From Pseudomonas mandelii (GTDB lineage Bacteria; Pseudomonadota; Gammaproteobacteria; Pseudomonadales; Pseudomonadaceae), in NCBI RefSeq assembly GCF_006438925.1, contig NZ_RCZA01000002.1:124001-188000 (forward strand): a stretch of DNA of 64,000 bases, given 5' to 3'. The number at the start of each line of letters is the position of its first letter. The stretch's first letter is position 1. Below are positions 37,316-46,323 of this stretch, piece by piece. A program made the position numbers and the translations under genes. The notes below the pieces were generated by a model. It did not search any database. It saw only the letters and a list, made by a program, of their open reading frames with translations, and was not told the DNA's origin.

Positions 37316-38686
37316 TTATGGCCTGGCCTCGGTGAAACTTTGCTCGCGAGGTGCATCAGGGTCTTCGGGCGGCGGATCGGTTTCGGGCTCTGATTCAGGT
37401 TCCAGGTCCGGCTCAGGGTTGATCGGGCTCTGCATCTGGTCTTGCACCACCTGCTCATCGACCCGCGGGTCAAGGCAAGCCACCAGTGGCGAACTCGACA
37501 TACTGTCCGGCATGGCGACGTGATGCAGCGGTGCATCGTCCACCACATGCAGGTTGGTCACCGCTTTTGGACGAATCCGCCACACCAGCACCAACGCGAA
37601 GAAACTGAAGAAGGCATAGAGCATGTGGCTGCCGAACAGCTTCATCAGCACCCCGGCCACCAGTGGTCCGATACTGGCGCCGACACCGTAGGTCACCAAC
37701 AGCATCGCTGTCAGGGACACCCGACGATCACCCTCGACGTGGTCGTTGGAGAATGCCACCGCCAGCGGATACAGGCAGAACATCACCAGCGAACAGCAGA
37801 ACCCGGTGATAAACAAAATCTCCAGCGGTACCTGTTGCATGATTGCCAGCGGCAACGCGGTAAGCGCCAGGACCAGCGCAAAACAGCGGATCAACAGCGC
37901 CCGGTCATAACGGTCGGACAGCCAGCCCAACGGCCATTGCACCAGCAACCCCGCAAAAATGCAGCTACCCATGAACAGGCCGACCTGCTCCGTGGACAAC
38001 CCCTGCTGTGAGGCATACAGCGGTGCCAGACCGTAGAACGAACCAATGATCAGTCCCGCCCCCAGCACCGTGCTCAACGACTGCGGCACGCGCTTGATGA
38101 AGAACCGCGGCTCCATCGGTGCCGGGTGCAACGGCGCCGGGTGAATCCGCCGGGTCAGGGCCACCGGCACCAGGCACAGCGCGAAGCACAAGGCGACCAG
38201 CATCAGCAGCTCAAGACCCAGGCCCGGGTGCATGACCAGAATCAACTGACCCAGCACCAGCCCCAGGTACGAAGCGATCATGTAGCCGCTGAACACCGTC
38301 CCGCGCTGCGAGGCTTCAGCCTGCTCATTGAGCCAGCTTTCGATGACCATGTATTGGCACATCATGCCGAGGCCGACGATGACCCGCAGGAAGATCCAGG
38401 CCGGCAACCAGTCCACCAGGCCATGGCCCAGCACCGCCGCACCGACAATCCCGGCGCAGGCCGAATAGGCGCGAATATGCCCGACCCGGGCAATCAGCCG
38501 GTGGCCGATCTTGCCACCCAGCACCAGGCCGCAATAGTTGGCTGCCATCAACGCACCGACCCACAGGCTGTCGACGTGGTCGGCGGCCAGGCGCAAGGCC
38601 AGGTAAGTACTCAACAGGCCAGAGCCGATCAACATCATCAGCGAGGCAAAATAAAGCGCTCGAAAGGGTTTCCAGATTTGGCGCAT
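37316..38686 (-). CDS. MFS transporter (YcaD type) with acidic C-terminal tail
   Basis: 456 residues. Twelve membrane segments are expected; the first ones read ALYFASLMMLIGSGLLSTYL and WVGALMAANYCGLVLGGKIG. The cytoplasmic loop motif GWLSDRYDRALL fits the MFS loop 2-3/8-9 pattern. The last about 70 residues are hydrophilic and rich in Pro, Glu and Asp (PEPDLEPESEPETDPPPEDP), likely a disordered tail. Substrate unknown. Convergent with flgZ. Confidence 0.85.
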   Translation of the reverse strand: MRQIWKPFRALYFASLMMLIGSGLLSTYLALRLAADHVDSLWVGALMAANYCGLVLGGKIGHRLIARVGHIRAYSACAGIVGAAVLGHGLVDWLPAWIFLRVIVGLGMMCQYMVIESWLNEQAEASQRGTVFSGYMIASYLGLVLGQLILVMHPGLGLELLMLVALCFALCLVPVALTRRIHPAPLHPAPMEPRFFIKRVPQSLSTVLGAGLIIGSFYGLAPLYASQQGLSTEQVGLFMGSCIFAGLLVQWPLGWLSDRYDRALLIRCFALVLALTALPLAIMQQVPLEILFITGFCCSLVMFCLYPLAVAFSNDHVEGDRRVSLTAMLLVTYGVGASIGPLVAGVLMKLFGSHMLYAFFSFFALVLVWRIRPKAVTNLHVVDDAPLHHVAMPDSMSSSPLVACLDPRVDEQVVQDQMQSPINPEPDLEPESEPETDPPPEDPDAPREQSFTEARP

Positions 38687-38756
38687 CGGCGTTCCGAGCG
38701 GCTCCTTGCAGTGAGAATCGGGCTACCCGAAAAGATAGCCCGAAGACGATGGAACG

Positions 38757-40100
38757 TCAGGCCTGGGCCGCTAAAACACGTCGCTCCCAGGGAGTAATTT
38801 CATCAAAGAAGCTGGTCAACTCCATGGTCTTCGAGGCGATGTAGCCTTCGATGAACTCCTTGCCAAACAGTTCCTTCGCCAATTGGCTACGTTTCAGACG
38901 CTCAAGAGCCGCATGCAAGGTACACGGCAACGAAAGATTGTCCGGCACTTCGAACTCACCCTGGATCGGCTCGCCAGGCTCCAGTTTGTGTTCAATGCCA
39001 TACAACCCTGCGGCAAGGCTGGCGGCGATCGCCAGGTAAGGATTTGCATCAGCCCCCGGCAAGCGGTTCTCGACCCGACGAGCGGCGGGCGAACTGGCCG
39101 GAATACGCAATCCGGCCGCCCGGTTGTCGTGGGACCAGCAGGCATTATTCGGCGACGCATACGGATGGCACAAGCGCTGATACGAGTTCACGTTCGGTGC
39201 GAACAATGCCGTGAAATCCGCCATGCCGGCCTGCTGACCCGCGATGAAATGACGGAAGGTCGCCGTCGGCTCTCCAGCCTTGTTGCTGAACACGTTACGC
39301 CCGCTGCCGATCTCGATGATGCTCTGATGAATATGCATCGAACTGCCCGGCGTGTGCGCCAGCGGCTTGGCCATGCAAACCACGGTCAGGCCATGCTTGA
39401 GCGCAACTTCTTTAAGCAGATGTTTGAACAGGAGAGTCTGGTCGGCCAGCAGCAGTGGGTCGCCGTGCAGCAGGTTGATCTCGAACTGGCTGACGCCCAT
39501 CTCGTGCATGAAGGTATCGCGCGGCAAGCCCAAGGCCCCCATGCATGCGTAGACTTCACTGAAGAACGGCCGCAAACCATTATTGGAACTGATACTGAAC
39601 GCCGAATGACCGTCCTCGCGACGACCGTCCAGGCCCAGCGGCGGCTGGAACGGTTGAGTCGGGTCGGTATTGGGCGCGAAGACAAAAAATTCCAGCTCGG
39701 TCGCCACCACCGGCGCCAGGCCGAGAGCCGCGTAACGCGCAATCACGGCTTTGAGTTGGCCGCGGGTCGACAGAGACGAGCTTTCGCCGGTCAGCTCGTG
39801 CGCATCGCAAATGGCCAAGGCTCGCGGCTGCTGGCTCCACGGCAAGCGATGGATCTGTGCAGGATCGGGCACCAGCGCCAGGTCGCCATCATCGCAGCCG
39901 TAAAAGCGCGCTGGCGGGTATCCGCCCATGATGCATTGCAGCAGCACCCCCCGCGCCATCTGCAAACGCCGCCCCTCGAGAAAGCCTTCGGCGGTCATTA
40001 CCTTGCCGCGGGGTACGCCATTCAAATCCGGCGTAACACATTCGATCTCATCAATGCCCGTCAATCGCTCCGCGAATGAACTATGGCCATCGGTTGTCAT
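38757..40100 (-). CDS. Glutamine-synthetase family enzyme (gamma-glutamylpolyamine synthetase-like)
   Basis: 447 residues from MTTDGHSSFAERLTGIDEIE, AAGGA upstream. The GS fold shows PDLNGVPRGKVM in the N-terminal beta-grasp part, ATELEFFVFAP with metal-binding Glu, PGSSMHIHQSI with the metal His, and ENRLPGADANPYLAIAASLA with the substrate Arg. In pseudomonads such GS-like proteins ligate glutamate to putrescine, spermidine or related amines during polyamine use; the exact amine cannot be told. No other polyamine genes flank it. Confidence 0.85.
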   Translation of the reverse strand: MTTDGHSSFAERLTGIDEIECVTPDLNGVPRGKVMTAEGFLEGRRLQMARGVLLQCIMGGYPPARFYGCDDGDLALVPDPAQIHRLPWSQQPRALAICDAHELTGESSSLSTRGQLKAVIARYAALGLAPVVATELEFFVFAPNTDPTQPFQPPLGLDGRREDGHSAFSISSNNGLRPFFSEVYACMGALGLPRDTFMHEMGVSQFEINLLHGDPLLLADQTLLFKHLLKEVALKHGLTVVCMAKPLAHTPGSSMHIHQSIIEIGSGRNVFSNKAGEPTATFRHFIAGQQAGMADFTALFAPNVNSYQRLCHPYASPNNACWSHDNRAAGLRIPASSPAARRVENRLPGADANPYLAIAASLAAGLYGIEHKLEPGEPIQGEFEVPDNLSLPCTLHAALERLKRSQLAKELFGKEFIEGYIASKTMELTSFFDEITPWERRVLAAQA

Positions 40101-40235
40101 GACGCAATCCTTTGTTGATGTGCAAGCCGCGAACGGCGACCCGTACAAAATAGGCTCCGCCTGTTCGGAATATCAAGCAGCGCACAAAAAGAAAATCATT
40201 GGCTGCAAACCTCTGATTTTCGGCCACCACAATCC

Positions 40236-40320
40236 GGTAGGAGCTGGCGAAGCCTGCGATCTTTTGACGTTGCTGTTTAAAGGCAAGATCAAAAGATCGC
40301 AGGCTGCGCCAGCTCCTACG
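40236..40320. repeat. REP doublet
   Basis: CGGTAGGAGCTGGCGAAGCC followed by TGCGATCTTTTGA, with the inverse after about 20 bp. Confidence 0.85.
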
Positions 40321-40334
40321 GGGGGATATGCCCA

Positions 40335-41027
40335 TCAGGGAAGGTAAAGGCTGAACACCCCGCCACCCAGCGGGCCGCCATTGCTGATTTCGGTGCGTCC
40401 GCCCACGCCGTTGCGTTGATGGAGTGCGGCAATCCGCCCGGCAAAATACAGGCCCAGGCCGGTGCTTCCACTGCTGTGGTTGATGCCCTGCACGTAATCG
40501 GCCTGACGCTCGATCATCTCGGGAGGATAACCCTCGCCATCGTCGTTGACGGTCAGCACCAGTTGCCCGGCTTCATCGCTGACGCTGATCAACACCGCAT
40601 GGCGGGCGTAACGAATGGCGTTGTTGATGCTGTTGCCCAGCACCGAAGCAATCAGCTCCCGGTCGAAGAAACCCAGAGGGCTCAGCGGGTCCACTTCATA
40701 GGTCGCCATGATGCCGCGGCTGGCGAACACGTCCTGGTGGCAGGCCAATTGCGCTTCGATGAAGTCATCCAGTTCATGGTAGGCCGGTTGCAACGGCATC
40801 TGGTTGACCCCGAGTTTGTACAGTCCCAGCAACTGCACGAGCATGCCATTGAGGTGCGCGAACTCGAATTCGATCACGCCCTGCTCCGGGGTGTGGTGTT
40901 GCGGATCTGGCAAGCGCGCCAACCATTGGCTGTGGGCCTGCATCAGCATCGCCAGGGAGTTCTTCATGTCGTGCACGGTGGAGGCAATCACCGTGGAAAA
41001 ATCGAGTGCCTGTTCGCTGTCGTTCAT
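40335..41027 (-). CDS. Soluble sensor histidine kinase
   Basis: 230 residues, no membrane segment or sensor domain. The His box reads ASTVHDMKNSLAMLMQAHSQ, the N box SVLGNSINNAIRYARHAV, G1 NDDGEGYP and G2 SGSTGLGLYFAGRIA. It starts inside the end of the REC-TPR gene (4-bp overlap), so the two are translationally coupled and the REC protein is the likely partner or regulator. Signal unknown. Confidence 0.88.
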   Translation of the reverse strand: MNDSEQALDFSTVIASTVHDMKNSLAMLMQAHSQWLARLPDPQHHTPEQGVIEFEFAHLNGMLVQLLGLYKLGVNQMPLQPAYHELDDFIEAQLACHQDVFASRGIMATYEVDPLSPLGFFDRELIASVLGNSINNAIRYARHAVLISVSDEAGQLVLTVNDDGEGYPPEMIERQADYVQGINHSSGSTGLGLYFAGRIAALHQRNGVGGRTEISNGGPLGGGVFSLYLP

Positions 41028-42628
41028 TCGCCAAACGCCTTGCTTCGCAACTTCTGATAACGGGGAAAACGCGCATCGGTGTCGGGCATCAGGCCGACCA
41101 TTTTCAGGCACGTCCGACATTCCTCCAGCTCCGCCGAAGGGACACTGGTGTCGGTGCCGTGCAGCAGCGATTGCGCCATGTTCAGCGCGATACTGATGTT
41201 CTTGGGTTGCAGCGCCAGAGCTTTGCGGAACACCTGCCGCGCCTCCACCAGGTTGCCGGTCTTGTACACCCGCACGCCCTGACGGTTGAGGTCGGCAGCG
41301 GCGTTGCCGGAGTTGAGAATGGTCGGATCGTCGGTCAACTTGGCGATGCCCTTCATCACTGTCGGGTCGTCGCCGTAGATTTCCGCACAGTTTTTCAGCA
41401 TCGAGGCACCGGCGCTGGCCTGCCCGAGCATCTGCAGTTGCTTGGCCACCAGCAGCGCCGCTTCGGCGCTCATAAACTGTTCCATGCCATCGAGGCGCAT
41501 CATCGCCTGCTCGGTGAGCTTCTCGGCGGTTTCGGCATCGTTGAGCAGCAGACTGGTGGCTTTCATCAATCGCGCACGAATCTGCAGACCCGGGTCGGAA
41601 GGGTTTTCCTTGGCCACCGCACTCAGCGTCGTGTTGATTTCCAGTCGAGTCCGGGTATCCAGACCTTTTTCGCTGCCTTTACTGATCAAGGCATGGGCCA
41701 GGCCAAGGTTGCTCTCCGCATCCTTGAAACGTGACTGCGCGCCCTGCGCCACGGCCTGACGATAGGCTTTGGAGGCGGTGTCAAAATCTTCGTTGGCCAT
41801 CGCCAACTTGCCCAGCAGCGCTTGTCGGCGCACCGCCAGCGGCGACAAGCGGATCGCTTCTTCCAGCACACGCTGGGCCGCCTTGGTGTCGCCTTCGGCG
41901 ACCAGCACATCGGCCATGCCGTCGTAGAGCGCCGGCATCATCGGGAACACTTTCAGAGCTTTTTCGTAGACGCCTTTGGCCTGAGCGACCTGGCCACGCT
42001 TGAACAGCAGCTTACCCAGCCCGGCAAACGCCCACGGCAAAGGTCGATCAGCAATGATGCTGTCATAGAGACGCTCCAGCGCCTCGTTCTGATTCAGGTC
42101 GCGCAAGGCATCGGCGCGGTAGCGCAGGCACAACGGCGAGTAGCGGATATCTTGCTTGCACAGGGCGATGCAGGCATTGAGCACTTCAACCGGTTTGCCC
42201 CGGTCAAGGGCCTGCAGAATCGGCTTGAGCAAGGTCTTGCGCTGCTCCAGCCGCTCCAGGCGTTGAGCCAGGCCGGAACGGTTGAACGGTTTGGTCAGGT
42301 ACGCATCGGGTTCGTGTTCCAACGCACTGAGCACCATCGCCTGACTGGTCTCGGCGGTGACCATGACGAACACGGCCTCATGGCTGATCAGCTTCTCGAT
42401 CATCAGGTCCTCAAGCACCTGCTGGCCGTTCTTCTTGCCGTCGCCCAGGTGAAAGTCCTGCAGGATGAAATCGTAGGCCTTCTGCGAACACATACGCAGC
42501 GCCTGCTCACCGGTGTCGGCGGTGTCGACATCCTTGACGCCCAGCTCGCGCAGCATGGACCTGACGGAACTGCGGAAATCCGAGAAATCATCGACGATCA
42601 AAAAGCGCTTTTGGTGATACGACAGCAT
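41024..42628 (-). CDS. Response regulator with C-terminal TPR repeats
   Basis: 534 residues. The receiver domain (1-125) has FLIVDDFSDFRSSVRSMLRE, acceptor Asp in FILQDFHLGDGKKNG and Lys in AYLTKPFNRSG. The rest is a TPR superhelix, for example LPWAFAGLGKLLFKRGQVAQ, AKGVYEKALKVFPMMPALYD and ARQVFRKALALQPKNISIAL. There is no DNA-binding or GGDEF/EAL output, so the output is probably a protein contact. Coupled to the histidine kinase downstream. Confidence 0.88.
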   Translation of the reverse strand: MLSYHQKRFLIVDDFSDFRSSVRSMLRELGVKDVDTADTGEQALRMCSQKAYDFILQDFHLGDGKKNGQQVLEDLMIEKLISHEAVFVMVTAETSQAMVLSALEHEPDAYLTKPFNRSGLAQRLERLEQRKTLLKPILQALDRGKPVEVLNACIALCKQDIRYSPLCLRYRADALRDLNQNEALERLYDSIIADRPLPWAFAGLGKLLFKRGQVAQAKGVYEKALKVFPMMPALYDGMADVLVAEGDTKAAQRVLEEAIRLSPLAVRRQALLGKLAMANEDFDTASKAYRQAVAQGAQSRFKDAESNLGLAHALISKGSEKGLDTRTRLEINTTLSAVAKENPSDPGLQIRARLMKATSLLLNDAETAEKLTEQAMMRLDGMEQFMSAEAALLVAKQLQMLGQASAGASMLKNCAEIYGDDPTVMKGIAKLTDDPTILNSGNAAADLNRQGVRVYKTGNLVEARQVFRKALALQPKNISIALNMAQSLLHGTDTSVPSAELEECRTCLKMVGLMPDTDARFPRYQKLRSKAFGE

Positions 42629-42749
42629 CGAAGATTTCCAGGCAATTTAAGAAGAAGACCATGACTGTTCGGGTTATCGGCCAGTAGTGGCGTTCCCTTG
42701 AGAAACCATGCCGCTCAGTACGCGCTAAATATTTGAAGGTGTTATTGAA

Positions 42750-42768
42750 AATCGGGATTATCCTGATT
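42750..42768. promoter_or_regulatory. 19-bp imperfect palindrome between divergent genes
   Basis: AATCGGGATTATCCTGATT, 8 of 9 pairs symmetric around 42759, 65 bp before the CheB-CheR gene and 122 bp before the REC-TPR gene. Possible operator. Confidence 0.4.
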
Positions 42769-42832
42769 TATTAAGGCGCACCCACCCCCCACTTGAACTC
42801 GAGGCGTTTCCCCCCCGCCAAAGGCAAGCGTA

Positions 42833-45283
42833 ATGACCACCACTCCCAAGCACTCGGCCCCTGCTCCTGAGCGAAAGGCCCTGCCCCCCAGCACCCTGGA
42901 CTTTGCGGTGGTGGGCATCGGTGCGTCGGCGGGCGGGCTGCAAGCGATCAAACTGTTCTTTGAAAACATGCCCCAGGACAATGGCATGGCGTTCGTGATC
43001 ATTCTCCACCTGTCGCCCGATCACCAAAGCATCGCTGACAAGATCATCCAGGAATCGACCAAGATGCCGGTTCTGCAGGTGACCCAAACGGTGGCTATCG
43101 AGAAAAACCGGGTGTACGTCATTTCACCGGCGCAACGGCTGACAATGAACGATGGCTTTCTGGAGGTCAGCGCTACAGATCCGCGCGAAGGTCGCCACGC
43201 GTCCATTGATCTGTTCTTCCGCAACCTGGCCGACGTGCACCGCGAGCGCGCCTTCTGCCTGGTGCTGTCAGGCACCGGCTCGGACGGCGCGGTGGGCTTG
43301 TCACGGATCAAGGAACAAGGTGGCATCACACTGGTCCAGGCACCGGAAGACGCCGAGTTCGATGGCATGCCTTGCGCCGCCATCGAAATCCACATGGTTG
43401 ACCTGGTGCTGCCCGTAGTGGAAATGCCACAAAAACTGCTGGAGCTATGGCGCAACTCCAGGGAAATCTGTTTGCCCACCGCCAACGATCCGGAACTGCA
43501 AACCATTGCTGCGGTGTCCGAGCGCGACGCCGCACTTGCCGAACAAATGCTGCGCGACATCCTGATTCAGTTGCGCACCGGCACCGGCCATGACTTCAAG
43601 CACTACAAACGTGCCACCGTGTTGCGCCGGATCGAACGCCGGATGCAGGTCACCGGCCAACCGGACCTGAGTGGCTATTACCAGTATCTGCAAAACAACC
43701 CTGAAGAAACCAAGGCGCTGCTGGGCGACATGCTGATCGGCGTGACCAACTTCTTCCGTGACAGAGAGGCTTTCGAAGCCCTGGAGCGGGATGTCGTGCC
43801 GCAACTGGTCAGCGCGGCCCTGTCCGCGCAACCCGAGAAAGAAGAAATCCGCGTCTGGTCCGCGGGCTGCTCCACGGGCGAGGAAGCCTACAGCCTGGCC
43901 ATGCTGCTCAACGATCAATTGCAACTGGACGCCAGTGCGGCGTCGATGCAGCTGTTCGCCACCGACATCGACGAACGCGCCATCAGCGTCGGCCGGGCCG
44001 GCCTGTATCCACAGGCCATCATCACCGATGTGCCACCCTCGCGGCTGCGCCACTACTTCATCAAGGAAGACGATCATTATCGGATTCGCAAGGAAATCCG
44101 CGAAAAGGTCTTGTTCGCCAAGCACAGCCTGTTGTCCGACCCACCCTTCTCGCAGATCGACCTGATTGTTTGCCGCAACCTGCTGATCTATCTGGATCGC
44201 GAAGTGCAACGCGAAATCCTCCAGATGTTCCACTTTGCCCTGCGTCCCGGTGGTTTCCTGTTCCTCGGTACTTCCGAGAGCGCGGACGCGTGCCACGAAT
44301 TGTTCGCGCCGGTGGATAAACGCAACCGAATCTTCCGTGCCAAGACCGGCACGGCCAACAGTCGGCGCACACCGACCATGCCGCGTGGAGGCTATGTGCG
44401 GACCAACACTTCCCAACAGGTCCCGCAAAGCAGCGCGCCGCGTAAATTGTCATTTGGCGATATCCATCAACGCGCCCTCGAACAGTCCGCACCACCGAGC
44501 GTGATCATCGATGCCAACGCCGACATCCTGCACATGAGCGAGAGTGCCGGACGTTTCCTGCGTCATGTTGGCGGCGAATTGTCGCGTAACTTGCTGACAC
44601 TGATTCTTCCGGAACTGCGCCTGGAAATCCGCACCACGCTGTTCCAGGTCCAGCAGAGTGGCCTCCCGGTCAAGTCCCGCGAAGTGCCGATCAAGCGTGA
44701 TGAGCGCAGTTACCTGATTGATCTGGTCGCGCATCCCTATAAGGATGAAGAATCTGACGGCGAATACGTCCTGGTGATTTTCGAGGAAGTCGAGGTCGAC
44801 CCTGCCGAACGAGCGGCCACCACCGTGCTACAGACCGAAAGCCAGGTGCTGTCCAACCTTGAGCGCGAACTGCAACGCACCAAGCTGCACTTGCAGGACA
44901 CCATCGAACAATCGGAAGTCTCCAGCGAAGAGCTCAAGGCGTCCAACGAAGAAATGCAGGCCATCAACGAAGAACTGCGCTCGGCCACCGAAGAACTGGA
45001 GACCAGCAAGGAAGAGCTGCAATCGATCAACGAAGAGCTGCTGACGGTCAACTACGAGCTGAAAACCAAAGTCGAAGAAACCGACAAGATCAACGACTAC
45101 CTGACCAACCTGATTGCCTCCACCGACATCGCCACGGTATTTGTCGATCGCAGCATGCGCATCAAGTGGTTCACCCCGCGCGCCACTGACATCTTCAGCA
45201 TGTTGCCGGTGGATACCGGCCGCTCCCTGCTCGATATTACCCATCGCCTGCATTACGAGGACCTGGTCGCAGACGCGGCCTGA
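42833..45283 (+). CDS. CheB-CheR fusion with PAS domain, C-terminally truncated
   Basis: 816 residues before a premature stop. Residues about 22-205 are a CheB methylesterase (Ser in VGIGASAGGLQAIK, His in HLSPDHQSIAD, Asp in SGTGSDGAVGLS) without receiver domain. About 215-490 is CheR (GVTNFFRDREAFEALERDVV, VWSAGCSTGEEAYSLAMLLN, DLIVCRNLLIYLDREVQREI). A PAS-like part follows, then a long coiled coil (SSEELKASNEEMQAINEELR) and a second PAS that breaks off at HRLHYEDLVADAA. Full-length relatives continue with more PAS domains, a histidine kinase and a receiver. The two enzyme cores look intact. The continuation lies in another frame downstream. Confidence 0.85.
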   Translation: MTTTPKHSAPAPERKALPPSTLDFAVVGIGASAGGLQAIKLFFENMPQDNGMAFVIILHLSPDHQSIADKIIQESTKMPVLQVTQTVAIEKNRVYVISPAQRLTMNDGFLEVSATDPREGRHASIDLFFRNLADVHRERAFCLVLSGTGSDGAVGLSRIKEQGGITLVQAPEDAEFDGMPCAAIEIHMVDLVLPVVEMPQKLLELWRNSREICLPTANDPELQTIAAVSERDAALAEQMLRDILIQLRTGTGHDFKHYKRATVLRRIERRMQVTGQPDLSGYYQYLQNNPEETKALLGDMLIGVTNFFRDREAFEALERDVVPQLVSAALSAQPEKEEIRVWSAGCSTGEEAYSLAMLLNDQLQLDASAASMQLFATDIDERAISVGRAGLYPQAIITDVPPSRLRHYFIKEDDHYRIRKEIREKVLFAKHSLLSDPPFSQIDLIVCRNLLIYLDREVQREILQMFHFALRPGGFLFLGTSESADACHELFAPVDKRNRIFRAKTGTANSRRTPTMPRGGYVRTNTSQQVPQSSAPRKLSFGDIHQRALEQSAPPSVIIDANADILHMSESAGRFLRHVGGELSRNLLTLILPELRLEIRTTLFQVQQSGLPVKSREVPIKRDERSYLIDLVAHPYKDEESDGEYVLVIFEEVEVDPAERAATTVLQTESQVLSNLERELQRTKLHLQDTIEQSEVSSEELKASNEEMQAINEELRSATEELETSKEELQSINEELLTVNYELKTKVEETDKINDYLTNLIASTDIATVFVDRSMRIKWFTPRATDIFSMLPVDTGRSLLDITHRLHYEDLVADAA

Positions 45284-45656
45284 AGATCGTGCGTCCGGCG
45301 TGCCTGAAAACGAACTGCTGTTGGTGCGCACCCATGGCCGCAGCGAAGATGAGCGCTGGCACGTGCGCAAGGACGGCAACCGCTTCTTTTGCAGCGGCGA
45401 GGTGACCTTGCTCAGCGGTGACAATCTCAAAGGCTACGTCAAAATCGCCCGGGACCTGAACGGCCATGAGCTGATGAATGCACTGCGTCAGTTGCCGCTG
45501 GCCAAGGATGTTCCGGCCATTGCCCTGACCGGCTATGGCTCCAGCAGCGACATAAAAAAGGCCCGCCAATCGGGTTTTAACCAGCACATTGGAAAACCGG
45601 TTTCCTACGATGACCTGATCGCAACCATCGAGACCCTGCGCCAGCCCCAGACCTGA
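45281..45656 (+). pseudogene. Remnant of the PAS and receiver end of the CheB-CheR hybrid kinase
   Basis: In a different frame from the truncated gene, EDRASGVPENELLLVRTHGR to GYVKIARDL is the end of a PAS domain; it then changes at about 45460 into NGHELMNALRQLPLAKDVPA and ends with GFNQHIGKPVSYDDLIATIE, the second half of a receiver domain with its conserved Lys. The phospho-acceptor Asp and the whole histidine kinase core are missing. Two separate deletions explain the layout. Confidence 0.8.
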
Positions 45657-45671
45657 GGGGCCGGAAATGGC

Positions 45672-46211
45672 TCAGCGTAAATAGGTGCGTTGCACACAGA
45701 TGCGCCGGTCAATCGCCTGTCTCAGTCGCTCCTTGTGGTCTGCCCAGACCTTGGGATCGACTTTGGGTGCTCGCATGAGGTTCAACATGGCCGCTTTGGC
45801 GGCCAGGTATTCCGACCATGCGTCTTCACAGCGGAGCTTGAAACGCTCATGTTCGCTCATTTCCATCCGCCGCAGCGCCAGTACCGACTCATCGGTGATG
45901 ACCGGGCCTAGCGTCAACTGCCCCCGATGCGGTGCGACGAACCCCTGCGTCTCCGCCAAAATATCCCTCGCTCGCTGAGTGCCCCACTTCAACACCGCGC
46001 AGCAAGGCTCATCGCGATCCCTGTCGTGAAACTCCTCACACAGCATGACCCCATGGCCATCGTAAATACCGATGAACACCTTGGTGACACCCTCATGACT
46101 CATCCGCGCCCGCACTTCCACCTGCACCCCATCTTTGAGCACTTCTTCATAGGTATGGAGAGGTAACCGGTTATCGGTCCATAACCAGAACTGCGAGCCT
46201 CTGTGTCGCAT
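45672..46211 (-). CDS. Hypothetical protein, function unknown
   Basis: 179 residues from MRHRGSQFWLWTDNRLPLHT with AAGGAG at good spacing. No signal peptide or membrane segment. The first half looks like a small beta domain (VQVEVRARMSHEGVTKVFIG, IYDGHGVMLCEEFHDRDRDE); the second half is helical and charged. I do not recognise the family. It converges on the CheB-CheR remnant with 15 bp between ends. An intrinsic terminator lies in its possible 5' leader. Confidence 0.7.
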   Translation of the reverse strand: MRHRGSQFWLWTDNRLPLHTYEEVLKDGVQVEVRARMSHEGVTKVFIGIYDGHGVMLCEEFHDRDRDEPCCAVLKWGTQRARDILAETQGFVAPHRGQLTLGPVITDESVLALRRMEMSEHERFKLRCEDAWSEYLAAKAAMLNLMRAPKVDPKVWADHKERLRQAIDRRICVQRTYLR

Positions 46212-46289
46212 TGCTTGGCTCCTTGTGGAGTGTGCAGTAAGGCACAGCAATGACTGACTTTCCATATAGGTCGTCGGGTGGTTCGGGCA

Positions 46290-46323
46290 TGAAAAAAACC
46301 GCCAAAGCAGAGGCTCTGGCGGG
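46290..46323 (-). terminator. Intrinsic terminator on the minus strand with no minus-strand gene before it
   Basis: Minus-strand stem CCGCCAGAGC-CTCT-GCTTTGGCGG (10 pairs with one wobble) followed by seven U (46292-46298). It lies 80 nt upstream of the start codon of the gene at 45672-46211, and a TATAAT hexamer sits at 46467-46472 on the same strand. Confidence 0.7.
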
